Part shown: piece by piece, positions 27,695-38,599 of the stretch
How positions within the stretch are numbered: the stretch's first letter is position 1
Layout: every line of letters starts with the position of its first letter
From: Nematopogon swammerdamellus
Taxonomy: Eukaryota; Arthropoda; Insecta; Lepidoptera; Adelidae
DNA length: 64,000 bases
Direction: 5' to 3'
Assembly: GCA_946902875.1 (NCBI GenBank)
Contig: OX336340.1
Location: 14,151,566 to 14,215,565, forward strand
The notes under the pieces: model-generated
The model's input: only the letters and a program-made list of their open reading frames with translations
Told to the model about the DNA's origin: nothing
The model's database searches: none
Made by a program: the position numbers and the translations under genes

Positions 27695-30333
27695 GTCAGT
27701 AGGGCGCAGGGCTACTCTCTGCGCAACTACAAGTACCACGTGAGCGTGCACCGCGGCACCCGCGAGTTCGCCGCCACCTGCAACTTGTGCGGCAAGTATT
27801 TCAACGACCGCGGCTACCTCAGCAGCCACATGAAGATACACAGGTCAGTAGGGCGCAGGGCTACTCTCTGCGCAACTACAAGTACCACGTGAGCGTGCCC
27901 CGCGGCACCCGCGAGTTCGCCGCCACCTGCAACGTGTGCGGCAAGTATTTCAACGACCGCGGCTACCTCAGCAGCCACATGAAGATACACAGGTCAGTAG
28001 GGCGCAGGGCTACTCTCTGCGCAACTACAAGTACCACGTGAGCGTGCACCGCGGCACCCGCGAGTTCGCCGCCACCTGCAACGTGTGCGGCAAGTATTTC
28101 AAAGACCGCGGCTACCTCAGCAGCCACATGAAGATACACAGGTCAGTAGGGCGCAGGGCTACTCTCTGCGCAACTACAAGTACCACGTGAGCGTGCACCG
28201 CGGCACCCGCGAGTTCGCCGCCACCTGCAACGTGTGCGGCAAGTACTTCAACGACCGCGGCTACCTCAGCAGCCACATGAAGATACACAGGTCAGTAGGG
28301 CGCAGGGCTACTCTCTGCGCAACTACATGTACCACGTGAGCGTGCACCGCGGCACCCGCGAGTTCGCCGCCACCTGCAACGTGTGCGGCAAGTACTTCAA
28401 CGACCGCGGCTACCTCAGCAGCCACATGAAGATACACAGGTCAGTAGGGCGCAGGGCTACTCTCTGCGCAACTACATGTACCACGTGAGCGTGCACCGCG
28501 GCACCCGCGAGTTCGCCGCCACCTGCAACGTGTGCGGCAAGTATTTCAACGACCGCAGCTACCTCAGCAGCCACATGAAGATACACAGGTCAGTAGGGCG
28601 CAGGGCTACTCTCTGCACAACTACAAGTACCACGTGAGCGTGCCCCGCGGCACCCGCGAGTTCGCCGCCACCTGCAACGTGTGCGGCAAGTACTTCAACG
28701 ACCGCGGCTACCTCAGCAGCCACATGAAGATACACAGGTCAGTAGGGCGCAGGACTACTCTCTGCGCAACTACAAGTACCACGTGAGCGTGCCCCGCGGC
28801 ACCCGCGAGTTCGCCGCCACCTGCAACGTGTGCGGCAAGTACTTCAACGACCGCAGCTACCTCAGCAGCCACATGAAGATACACAGGTCAGTAGGGCGCA
28901 GGGCTACTCTCTGCGCAACTACATGTACCACGTGAGCGTGCACCGCGGCACCCGCGAGTTCGCCGCCACCTGCAACGTGTGCGGCAAGTATTTCAACGAC
29001 CGCAGCTACCTCAGCAGCCACATGAAGATACACAGGTCAGTAGGGCGCAGGGCTACTCTCTGCACAACTACAGGTACCACGTGAGCGTGCCCCGCGGCAC
29101 CCGCGAGTTCGCCGCCACCTGCAACGTGTGCGGCAAGTACTTCAACGACCGCGGCTACCTCAGCAGCCACATGAAGATACACAGGTCAGTAGGGCGCAGG
29201 GCTACTCTCTGCACAACTACAAGTACCACGTGAGCGTGCCCCGCGGCACCCGCGAGTTCGCCGCCACCTGCAACGTGTGCGGCAAGTACTTCAACGACCG
29301 CAGCTACCTCAGCAGCCACATGAAGATACACAGGTCAGTAGGGCGCAGGGCTACTCTCTGCACAACTACAAGTACCACTACTACGTGCTCCGCGGCACCC
29401 GCGAGTTCGCCGCCACCTGCAACGTATGCGGCAAGTATTTCAACGACCGCAGCTACCTCAGCAGCCACATGAAGATACACAGGTCAGTAGGGCGCAGGGC
29501 TACTCTCTGCACAACTACAAGTACCACGTGAGCGTGCCCCGCGGCACCCGCGAGTTCGCCGCCACCTGCAACGTGTGCGGCAAGTACTTCAACGACCGCG
29601 GCTACCTCAGCAGCCACATGAAGATACACAGGTCAGTAGGGCGCAGGGCTACTCTCTGCGCAACTACATGTACCACGTGAGCGTGCACCGCGGCACCCGC
29701 GAGTTCGCCGCCACCTGCAACGTGTGCGGCAAGTATTTCAACGACCGCAGCTACCTCAGCAGCCACATGAAGATACACAGGTCAGTAGGGCGCAGGGCTA
29801 CTCTCTGCACAACTACAAGTACCACGTGAGCGTGCCCCGCGGCACCCGCGAGTTCGCCGCCACCTGCAACGTGTGCGGCAAGTACTTCAACGACCGCAGC
29901 TACCTCAGCAGCCACATGAAGATACACAGGTCAGTAGGGCGCAGGGCTACTCTCTGCACAACTACAAGTACCACGTGAGCGCGGGAGTTCGCCGCCACCT
30001 GCAATGTGTGCGGCAAGTACTTCAACGACCGCAGCTACCTCAGCAGCCACATGAAGATACACAGGTCAGTAGGGCGCAGGGCTACTCTCTGCACAACTAC
30101 AAGTACCACGTGAGCGTGCCCCGCGGCACCCGCGAGTTCGCCGCCACCTGCAACGTGTGCGGCAAGTACTTCAACGACCGCAGCTACCTCAGCAGCCACA
30201 TGAAGATACACAGGTCAGTAGGGCGCAGGGCTACTCTCTGCACAACTACAAGTACCACGTGAGCGTGCCCCGCGGCACCCGCGAGTTCGCCGCCACCTGC
30301 AACGTGTGCGGCAAGTACTTCAACGACCGCGGC
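27570..30333 (+). repeat. 149-bp tandem array of exon-4 copies, 19 units
   Basis: Each unit runs from CTGCGCAACTAC through finger 3, the splice donor CAGGTCAGT and 15 bases of intron (to GGGCTACTCT), then rejoins at CTGCRCAACTAC. Unit starts are 27570, 27719, 27868 and so on to 30238. One unit near 29975 is short by 14 bases, and the last breaks off in the finger (about 30333). Copies differ only at a few positions (for example His/Pro after SV, Gly/Ser after DR, Arg/His after L). Since 149 is not a multiple of three, each unit shifts the frame, so the copies cannot be read as one chain of fingers. They are best placed in the intron between exons 4 and 5. Confidence 0.95.
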
Positions 30334-30523
30334 TGTATGAATATGTATTGAATGTATTGAAATAAACTACAAAAGAGTATAAAAATTTAAAATTATAGTT
30401 TCTTATCAGTTATTTATCTAGAATGATATAAGATATATTTCTAAAAGTTTATATAATAAATAAATAGTAAACGGACGTTGCACGTATAGAAAGCAAGTGA
30501 ACTTGTAGATGTGCTGCCCGCAG

Positions 30524-30609
30524 GAACCGGAAGGAGTACGAGTGCCCGCACTGCCCTAAGTCGTTCAACCAGCGAGTCGCGTACAACATGCATGTCCGCA
30601 TACATACCG
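30524..30609 (+). CDS. BTB-C2H2 zinc-finger protein, coding exon 5
   Basis: 86 bases between GCTGCCCGCAG and GTATGTTC. The phase fits exon 4 (2) and exon 6 (1). It encodes finger 4, CPHCPKSFNQRVAYNMHVRIH, followed by the TG of a standard linker. Confidence 0.85.
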
Positions 30610-31249
30610 GTATGTTCTCTTCTCATTATATTTTTCAATACTCAGCCATATTTGGTGAAGCTTTAATTAATAAGTTGTTAATTATTTTAAGTTAACAACA
30701 TAAATAATAAATGACAGAGTTAACAATTTTATAATTTTTTATATATTTAATATAATTTAAGGAAATAACGTTTTGTAAGTTGTTGAAAAAGTAGTATAAC
30801 ACATTTGAAAGACGTTAAGTAGGTAGTTCTAGTAAACATCGGAGTCTGACAGAAACGTGTTCTCTTAATTGCTTAATGTGTTTCAATTTACGTATGTTCA
30901 CAATCTCCGTCAAATTTCTTGAGAATTTTCTTAATTGTGAGCACACAATCATATCATACAGTTTATCAAGAACTGAACGACCGCGTTCTACAGGGAGTGG
31001 ACCGTTAATTACCACAGTGACAATAATATAGTGACAATGATAATGGACCGCGCCGGGAGGCGAGGTAGGCGCGCATCGTTCGCTTGTCAATATCGACCAC
31101 CCACTTACAATTAACACGGATAGAAAGAAAACCGAAATACCCAATTTATTTATCGGTTAGTTTTTTGACATTGAAAATGTCTTTTGGTTCGTTCCAGTAT
31201 AGGCCCCGATTTCACGAAAAAGTGTGATCCCCTTATATCTCGGAGATTT

Positions 31250-31336
31250 GTGAAGATATTATAAGATATAAGATAGATAAGATAAGATAATAATAGATAA
31301 TAAGATAAGATATAATATAAGATATTATAAGATATT
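31250..31336. repeat. GATAA-type simple repeat
   Basis: Imperfect runs of ATAAGATA next to the large palindrome. Confidence 0.75.
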
Positions 31337-31349
31337 AAAAAAAAATAGG

Positions 31350-31870
31350 TAAAAAAACTTTTAAGTTAAACGGTTTTATTAAAAAAAAACTAGAAAAAAA
31401 TATCAGGTGTACAAAAAACTACAAAATAATAAGGACACAAACCTGGGCCTTCTTAAGATTTTACGTCTGGTTAAAAAATCGTGCAGTACTAGCGTGCTGT
31501 CTTCTCATGTCGGATGCCAAAGGGCAATTTGTGTCGCTGCGTCAGCGGAATAAGTAATAAATTAAGACTTTTAACAGACTAATATAAAAACGTGGGGCGC
31601 ATGTTATTACGCATATTATACGCCCCACGTTTTTATATTAGTCTGTTAAAAGTCTCAATTTATAACTTATTCCGCTGACGCAGCGACACAAATTGCCCTT
31701 TGGCATCCGACATGAGAAGACAGCACGCTAGTACTGCACGATTTTTTACCCAGACGTAAAATCTTAAGAAGGCCCAGGTTTGTGTCCTTATTATTTTGTA
31801 GTTTTTTGTACACCTGATATTTTTTTCTAGTTTTTTTTTAATAAAACCGTTTAACTTAAAAGTTTTTTTA
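31350..31870. repeat. Large near-perfect palindrome (two arms of 250 bp)
   Basis: Left arm 31350-31599 and right arm 31621-31870 are inverted copies with very few mismatches around a 21-bp centre. The inner arm ends are CGTGGGGCG and CGCCCCACG. It stands 46 bp downstream (minus-strand sense) of a Helitron-type helicase remnant. Confidence 0.95.
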
Positions 31871-31915
31871 CCAATTTTTTTATTTACTCGTTTTTAGTTT
31901 GATTTTTGGCTCGTA

Positions 31916-32300
31916 TCATTCATTACGCAAACTCCTCATCCTTTCCAACTCTCTCATTGCATCTTTGTTACTCGGTTTCTTACCTGTCAATTTCTCACAA
32001 TCAAGCTCCTCAATACATAGCCCTTCTAAAGACTTTACGCGACTCAATGCAACATACGCTTGACCCTCCTCAAACAGTCTGGAGCCCAAATACACGACCG
32101 CATGGTCAACAGTACTGCCCTGCATTTTATGGACAGTGGAGGCCCATGACAAAATTATCGGTAATATCCGTCTCTCAGCTGTTCCATAATTAAACTTTGC
32201 TGGAAACTGTATGGCTTTAGGATGGATAAGGTGTCCACCGTCCCTTTCAAAATCAATTTGAACAGATGGTATGTCTGTTTCATAGGTACATTTGCGTTCG
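31916..32300 (-). pseudogene. C-terminal piece of a Helitron-type PIF1-like helicase
   Basis: The conserved end of the helicase: [20 protein letters not shown] (helicase motif V region) and [16 protein letters not shown] (motif VI), followed by a natural stop. Only about the last 128 codons remain; the frame runs into the 130-bp minisatellite at its 5' side, which replaces the rest of the gene. The Rep/helicase of Helitrons drives rolling-circle transposition. This copy is dead. Confidence 0.88.
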
Positions 32301-32305
32301 ATAAG

Positions 32306-33595
32306 TATGGGACACTCGTCCAAACCAACCAAATGAGCCCAAACTCGAGGGGGGTACTAGTAACGGTTGAAGAGTTCCACTATACACCTCCTGACTCCAT
32401 CATCAGACCCTCGTCACCAAGTGTATTGGTAGAAGTATGGGACACTCGTCCAAACCAACCATATGAGCCCAAACTCGAGGGGGTTACTAGTAACGGTTGA
32501 AGAGTTCCACTGTACACCTCCTGACTCCACCATCAGACCCTCGTCACCAAGGGTATTGGTAGAAGAATGGGACACTCGTCCAAACCAACCAAATGAGCTC
32601 AAACTCGAGGGGGTTACTAGTAACGGTTGAAGAGTTCCACTGTCCACCTCCTGACTCCATCATTAGACCCTCGTCACCAAGTGTATTGGTAGAAGTATAG
32701 GACACTCGTCCAAACCAACCAAATGGGCCCAAACTCGAGGGGGTTACTAGTAACGGTTGAAGAGTTCCACTATACACGTCCTGACTCCATCATCAGACCC
32801 TCGTCACCAAGTATATTGGTAGAAGTATAGGACACTTGTCCAAACCAACCATCTGAGCCCAAACTCGAGGGGGTTACTAGTAACGGTTGAAGAGTTCCAC
32901 TGTACACTTCCTGACTCCATCATCAGACCCTCGTCACCAAGTGCATTGGTAGAAGTATGGGACACTCGTCCAAACCAACCAAATGAGCCCAAAGTCGAGG
33001 GGGTTACTAGTAACGGTTGAAGAGTTCCACTGTCCACCTCCTGACTCCATCATTAGACCCTCGTCACCAAGTGTATTGGTAGAAGTATAGGACACTCGTC
33101 AATACAAACCAAATGAGCCCAAACTCGAGGGGGTTACTAGTAACGGCTGAAGAGTTCCACTGTAAACCTCCTGACTCCATCATCAGACCCTCGTCACCAA
33201 GTGTATTGGTAGAAGTATGGGACACTCGTCCAAACCAACCAAATGAGCCCAAACTCGAGGGGGTTACTAGTAACGGTTGAAGAGTTCCACTGTCCACCTC
33301 CTGACTCCATCATCAGACCCTCGTCACCAAGTGTATTGGTAGAAGTATGGGACACTCGTGCAAACAAACCAAATGAGCCCAAACTCGAGGGGGTTACTAG
33401 TAACGGTTGAAGAGTTCCACTGTACACCTCCTGACTCCATCATTAGACCCTCGTCACCAAGTTTATTGGTAGGAGTATGGGACACTCGTCCAAACCAACC
33501 ATATGAGCCCAAACTCTAGGGGGTTACTAGTATCGGTTGAAGAGTTCCACTGTCCACCTCCTGACTCCATCATCAGACCTTCGTTACTAAGTTGA
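32306..33595 (+). repeat. 130-bp minisatellite, about 10 units
   Basis: Units begin AGTATGGGACACTCGTCC and contain CTCGAGGGGGTTACTAGTAA and CTCCTGACTCCATCATCAGA. Successive units lie 130 bp apart (32436, 32566, 32696 and so on) with scattered substitutions. The array abuts the helicase remnant. The 77-codon minus-strand frames in it are artefacts of the repeat. Confidence 0.95.
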
Positions 33596-34044
33596 AATTA
33601 TCATAATATTGTATTGTCACGAGAACTCAATGTGTGTGCAAAGGTTGATAAAAATCTATTCAGTAGAAGTAGTTGAAAAAGTTGTCGCAAGATTTGAAAC
33701 AAAGATAGAAACAAACAAAGAAACAAACAAATATACGGAGTCAAGCTAAATAAATCCGTTTAAAAAGGCCCAAAAGACGCGTATTCATGAGAGCTGTAAG
33801 GTGTAAAAAGAATTATTCGAGAAAGTAAAAAACGAAAAAAGTTATAGCCGAAATAGTGAAAAAAAAATTCAATTTTTTCAGAATTTTTTATTTTGGCGCT
33901 CGTTATTTTGGAAACGAAGAATGATATCAAAATTTGAGAAAAATTCCTCTGGACAATTTAATCAGCTACAATTTGAGCCTAAAACAAAGACGATCGGGTT
34001 AAGGGTTTGCCCTGTAGCTCAACCTTTTTTTTTTTAAAAAAGAA
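33596..34044. other. AT-rich spacer
   Basis: No gene seen; A-rich, between the minisatellite and the next inverted-repeat element. Confidence 0.4.
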
Positions 34045-34167
34045 ATTCACAGATTTCGTGCCTCACACGACTATCGAGCACATTGGAAATGAATCTACGG
34101 AATTCGAAAAAATATTGTCGCTGAGCGACACGAGAAAGTCGGGAATAAGGAAAATGTTAGTTGGGTT

Positions 34168-34625
34168 CTGATGATGGAGCCGGAAGGAAGCCATAGGAAC
34201 TCCTAAACTACACATGATAAGCCCATCGTGTTTGGACTCGTTGGATTTGTCTTCGCAAGTACTCTAGTCATATGTTATTTCCAGGGTCCTGATAATGGAG
34301 CCGAAAGGAAGCCATAGGAACTCCTAAACTACACACGATAAGCCCATCGTGTTTGGGCTCGTTGGATTTGTCTTCGCAAGTACTCTTGTCATATATGATG
34401 TCCAGGGTCCTGATGATGGAGCCGGAATGAAGCCATAGGAACTCCTAAGCCACACATGATAAATCGACCGTGTTTGGGCTCGTTGGATTTGTCTTCGCAA
34501 GTACTCTAGTCATACCTATGTTATTTCCAGGGTCCTAAAAATGGAGCCGGAAGGAAGCCATAGGAACTCCTAAACTACACATGATAAATCCGTCATATTT
34601 GGGCTCGTTGGATATAGGAATATAG
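34168..34625 (+). repeat. 121-124-bp minisatellite, 4 units
   Basis: Units start at 34168, 34289, 34410 and 34534, with CTGATGATGGAGCCGGAAGG and GTTTGGGCTCGTTGGATTTG. The order of shared blocks (CTGATGATGGAG, GGAACTC, TTTGGGCTC) is the same as in the reverse strand of the 130-bp minisatellite at 32306-33595, so the two seem related. Confidence 0.85.
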
Positions 34626-34819
34626 GAATATAGGTGAGGTTAGAAGATGCGTTGCATTGAAAATGAATTCAACAAAATTAAAAAAAAATCATTTATATAT
34701 GTTTTATTATTTTTCAAAAACACAAGCAGCTTAAAAAATGTAAACTAAAATTTAGACAGAAGGCTTACAGGCTTGACATTATGTCTAACTAAAGTAACAA
34801 ACTAATAAATATCAAATAT

Positions 34820-35190
34820 AAAAAAAGTTTTAAAAAACATAAAACCGACTTCCTAAAAAAAGTAGAACTAAAAAACTATTTAAAATAAAAATATAAAAAC
34901 CGCCTTCAAAAATATATGAAATAAAAACCTAAAAAAAAAACGAACCCTAGAGTGGAAGGCGGTGCTAAAAAGGCTACACAAATCAGAAAGGATATTATCA
35001 TCCGCTCATGTTTTCTTTCATGCATCATTTTTGCTTGCTTTAGCACCGCCTTCAACTCTAGGGTTCGTTTTTTTTTTAGGTTTTTATTTCATATATTTTT
35101 GAAGGCGGTTTTTATATTTTTATTTTAAATAGTTTTTTAGTTTTACTTTTTTTAGGAAGTCGGTTTTATGTTTTTTAAAACTTTTTTTTT
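34820..35190. repeat. Foldback with arms of about 150 bp
   Basis: Left arm 34820-34969, right arm 35039-35190, with CGAACCCTAGAG and ACCGCCTTC in each. A sister foldback of the same family is at 50460-50632. Confidence 0.9.
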
Positions 35191-35317
35191 ATTTCACAGT
35201 TTTTTTTAGTAATTTTTTGCTATTAATGTACTCGGCGGAATCGCTCGGCCTTCGGCCTCGCGATTCCGCCTCGCTTTCCAATCCGATCTTGACCCAATTA
35301 AAATAGGACCACGTCAG

Positions 35318-35650
35318 CTTCGATAGCTCAGTGGTGCAGACAGTCAACTGTCGCTATTGAATTTTAAGCAACGCTGGGTGCGGTCAGTACTTAGATGGGT
35401 GACCGCTGACCGTTGGAGGCTGACCAAGGTTCGGATTCCTCGTAAAACTGTAAGTCCCTTCCCTCGTAATCTTACTTGGTGGTAGGGTTTAACCTTCCCG
35501 GGTTGGTACCACCGCACTGAATTAAACGTCGGTCGAAACGGCTATGTAAATAGTTTGTGTTTTCCGACCAGTTCAGTGTAGTCAGCACGATCAAAGGGGG
35601 AAGCACTGACATGGCACTGGTGTTATGGGCTGACATCACGGACGTTGTAG
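35318..35650 (+). mobile_element. SINE of the tRNA/5S type, 3' end altered
   Basis: It has a tRNA-like A box (TAGCTCAGTGGT), then a 5S-rRNA-like stretch (GCGGTCAGTACTTAGATGGG, TGACCGC), then a B box (GGTTCGGATTCC). The 3' end is interrupted after GGGCTGACATCACGG by three copies of a GTAGAATGGACAGACATAAA-type repeat (35661-35850). Confidence 0.8.
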
Positions 35651-36298
35651 GTGATGTTGCAGAACTTAGTAGAATGGACAGACATAAAAGTGTTACGGAA
35701 GCCTACTTTTATTATAAAATAACCGTCGGAGGACCTTGGTTGAAAATTGTAAAATTTAGTAGAACGGATAGACATGCATATGTTACGGAACCCTACATTC
35801 ATTTTGCAGAACTTAGTAGAATGGACAGACATAAACGTGTTACGGAACCCTACTTAACAGTTGCACTCCGGGAGTGCCGGCAGATCCCGTGCCACTCTAA
35901 CTTAACCCTTAACGCAATGACTTAAGGTTTCATTTTAAAAATGACGCTGACGCGATGTCGCGAGTTATACATTTTTACCCACCTAAAAAAGTGCCAAGAG
36001 CCGCTAAAGAAGTTTTCACTTCAAAAACCTCAGGGTTATCCCCTTTCAAATAAAAAAAAAAGAATTTTCAAAATCGGCCCACAATTGACGGAGTAATCGC
36101 GTAACAAACATCCAAAAAAAGAAAACATACCGTCGAATTGAGAATCTTTTAGGTCTAAAGTAAATTTCTCGTGAAGACAAATGCAACGAGCCCAAACACG
36201 ATGGGTTTATCATGTGTAGTTTAGGAGTTCCTATGGCCACCTTCTGTCTCCATCATCAAACCAGCTCGATGGTACTCGGTACAGTAGGTACTGGCCAG

Positions 36299-36455
36299 GT
36301 ACCATAAGGTGTTTTCCGTCCAGTTCAGTGTAGCCGGCACGACCGAAGGGAAGGCTGACGTGGCACCAAGTTCACCCGGTGTTATGGGCTGACATCACGG
36401 ATGTTGTAGGCGATGTAGCCAACCGTGTCAGTTTCCATAAAAAAAAAAAAAAAAA
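36299..36455 (+). mobile_element. SINE 3' fragment (tRNA/5S family) with poly(A)
   Basis: Starts near TGTTTTCCGTCCAGTTCAGT and ends in GTGTCAGTTTCCATAA plus a long A run. Confidence 0.8.
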
Positions 36456-37184
36456 AAAAAAAAATAAATTAAGCGCCGGTCGGGTCGGAAAAGATAAAAA
36501 ATTTCAAATTTAGAATATTCATGAAACAAGGGTCCGAATATGTATCACTAGTATATCGATTCATGTATTTCAACAGGACAGAGAAAATTTCAAAATATTA
36601 GGTATTTAATACTTTTTAGTTTTTTTTTTTTTGTTTTTTGGAAATCGGTTTAATATTTTTTAAAACAGTTTTTATTTCATTCTTTTTAGTAATATTACAT
36701 AAAAAAGAATAATCGAAATCGAATAATCGAAATCGATTGAAGTGGTACAGAATTATTCGCCATATGTGTCAGACTGCAAATTGCTGAATAAGTCCACATC
36801 ACAAATGTTTTGCTGAAGGTAACCACACACCATACTAATTTATCAAACTGAAAATTGCCGAAAACGACCACATCACAAGTTTTGCTGAATGTAACCACAC
36901 ACCATAGTATTATGCTGATTTTTCGAAAACCACTGAACCAATTTCGATAAAATTGAAATGGGACCACCTCGGAAGTATGACCTAACTAACAAAAAAAGAA
37001 TTTTCTAAATCGGCCCTCAATTGACGGAGAAATCGTGTTACAAACATACAAAAAAATAAAAAAAAATAAAAAAAATTAAAAAAAAAAAACATACAGACGA
37101 ATTGAGAACCTCCTCCTTTTTTGGAAGTCGGTTAAAAATATAATATAAGGATATAGAAGATAAGAATATTTAAGATTTGTACCG

Positions 37185-37261
37185 TGTGGGGTCGGTACTT
37201 AAAAAGAATAGCCCCACTGCATCTCTCCCCGTCGCATGTCGTAAAAGTCGACTAAGGGATC
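37185..37261 (-). repeat. Interspersed repeat holding an empty TTAA site
   Basis: In reverse complement it reads TTTTACGACATGCGACGGGG, GAGATGCAGTGG, ATTCTTTTTAAGTACCGACC. The same sequence at 49205-49268 and 50948-50970 is split by a piggyBac-like element at the TTAA. Confidence 0.8.
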
Positions 37262-37609
37262 GTCAGCCTCGGCAGCTTAATGGTGCGGTCAGTTATTGGA
37301 TGGATGACCGCCCGACTGTTGGAGGCTGACCGTGGTTCGGATACCACGTTAAACTGTAGGTCCCTTCCCTTCTTACCTTACTAGGTGGTAGGGTTTATCC
37401 CGGCCAGGTTGGTACCACCGCACTGAGCGAAACGTCGGTCGAAACGGCTATGTAAATAGTTCGTGTTTTCCGTCCAGTTCAGTGTAGCCGGCGCGAAATG
37501 AAGGGAAGCACTGACATGGCACCTAGTTCACCCGGTGTTATGGGCTGACATCACGGATGTTGTAGGTGATGTAGCCAACCGTGTCAAGTTTCCATAAAAA
37601 AAAAAAAAA
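37262..37609 (+). mobile_element. Full-length tRNA/5S SINE
   Basis: About 350 bp: head GTCAGCCTCGGCAGCTTAAT, 5S-like GGTCAGTTATTGGATGGATG, ACCGC, B box GTGGTTCGGATACC, the family body with GGTACCACCGCACTGA, and an A-rich tail. Transcription would be by RNA polymerase III; mobilisation needs a partner LINE. The copy at 54457-54850 keeps the head better. Confidence 0.85.
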
Positions 37610-38369
37610 GAATATACGTTAGGTCATCTTCTAACCTAACCTATATTCCTATATTCCTATATCCAACAAGCCCAAATATGGTGGATTTATCATGTGTAGT
37701 TTAGGAGTTCCTATGGCTTCCTTCCGGCTCCATCATCAGAACCCAACTAACCTTTTCCTTATCCCGACTTTCTCGTGTCGCTCAGCGACAATATTTTTTC
37801 GAATTTTGTAGTATCACTTTCAATGTGCTCGATAGTCGTGTAAGGCACGAAATCTGTAAATTTTTGTTCGGTTTTATAAACATATCTCTATGTATAATGT
37901 ATATCATATTATATGATATATATGATTCATATATAGGTTCAATTTATCGAAATTGGGCATACCTAGGTATTGACTTTGTTGAGGTCTAATGTTGGATAAT
38001 AATTAATATTAAATAGAAAGATAGGAATACTTTATTGCTCCAAAAAGATTTGACAGAAACAAACGATATGTAATTTAAATGAGGGGCAAAAGCGGACTTA
38101 TCCCTTACAGGGATGTCTCTTAGTCAACCTTTGGATGTTAGAAAAATATGTGAGTGTGGGAATGTAAAATATAATATAAGGTAGATGACTATAATAAACT
38201 ATAATAATAATATATAATTACGTACTAACTTAAACTACTAACTACTAACTTACACACTTAAAAGCTTTATAACTCGCAAACGGATCCCTAAATCGAAAAA
38301 TGCTTTTCACAAACCCGCAATATTTTCCAAAGACCTATCCAACGACACCGCACACATGGGGTAGACGTG

Positions 38370-38597
38370 AAAAAAAATGCATCACCACTTTACGTGTAGG
38401 CGAGGTACCCTAAAAAAATTATTTCAAAATTTTTATTTTACCACTTTATCGGCGTTATTATTATGTAATACCCATACCAACTTACACCTTTTTAGTACCC
38501 AGGGTCTCCGAGCTAAGCCGCGGACAGACGGACAGACAGACGGACGGACATGGCGAAACTATAAGGGTTCCTTGTTGACTACGGCACCCTAAAAATC
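38370..38597 (+). repeat. GGACGGACAGAC-containing interspersed repeat
   Basis: Bounded by TACCCTAAAAA and GCACCCTAAAAA with an internal GGACAGACGGACAGACAGAC tract. The same tract type recurs at 40960, 43890, 44280, 56680 and 58360 in related repeats. Confidence 0.55.
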
Positions 38598-38599
38598 TG

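Larger units (their letters stand above)
34045..37860. mobile_element. 3.8-kb composite element with inverted ends of about 220 bp
   Basis: The left end (from 34045, with TTCGTGCCTCACACGACTAT and TGTCGCTGAGCGACACGAGA) is repeated in reverse complement up to 37860. Homology extends through a minisatellite unit to TATAGGAATATAGG (left about 34620, right about 37640). The left end holds four minisatellite units, the right only one. The interior is filled with a foldback, SINE copies and simple sequence; no transposase is seen. Confidence 0.75.

Noticed and set aside
27470..30351. Row of 84-codon plus-strand frames
   Set aside because: They are frame-shifted readings of the 149-bp exon array, each crossing the splice donor; not separate genes.
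32414..33512. Repeated 77-codon minus-strand frames
   Set aside because: By-products of the 130-bp minisatellite; they shift frame between units and match no family.
27570..33595. CRISPR-like appearance of tandem arrays
   Set aside because: Units are contiguous tandem copies without unique spacers, in a eukaryotic gene context.
35360..35400. 5S rRNA gene
   Set aside because: Only a short 5S-like segment is present, inside a SINE with tRNA boxes; the rest of 5S is missing.
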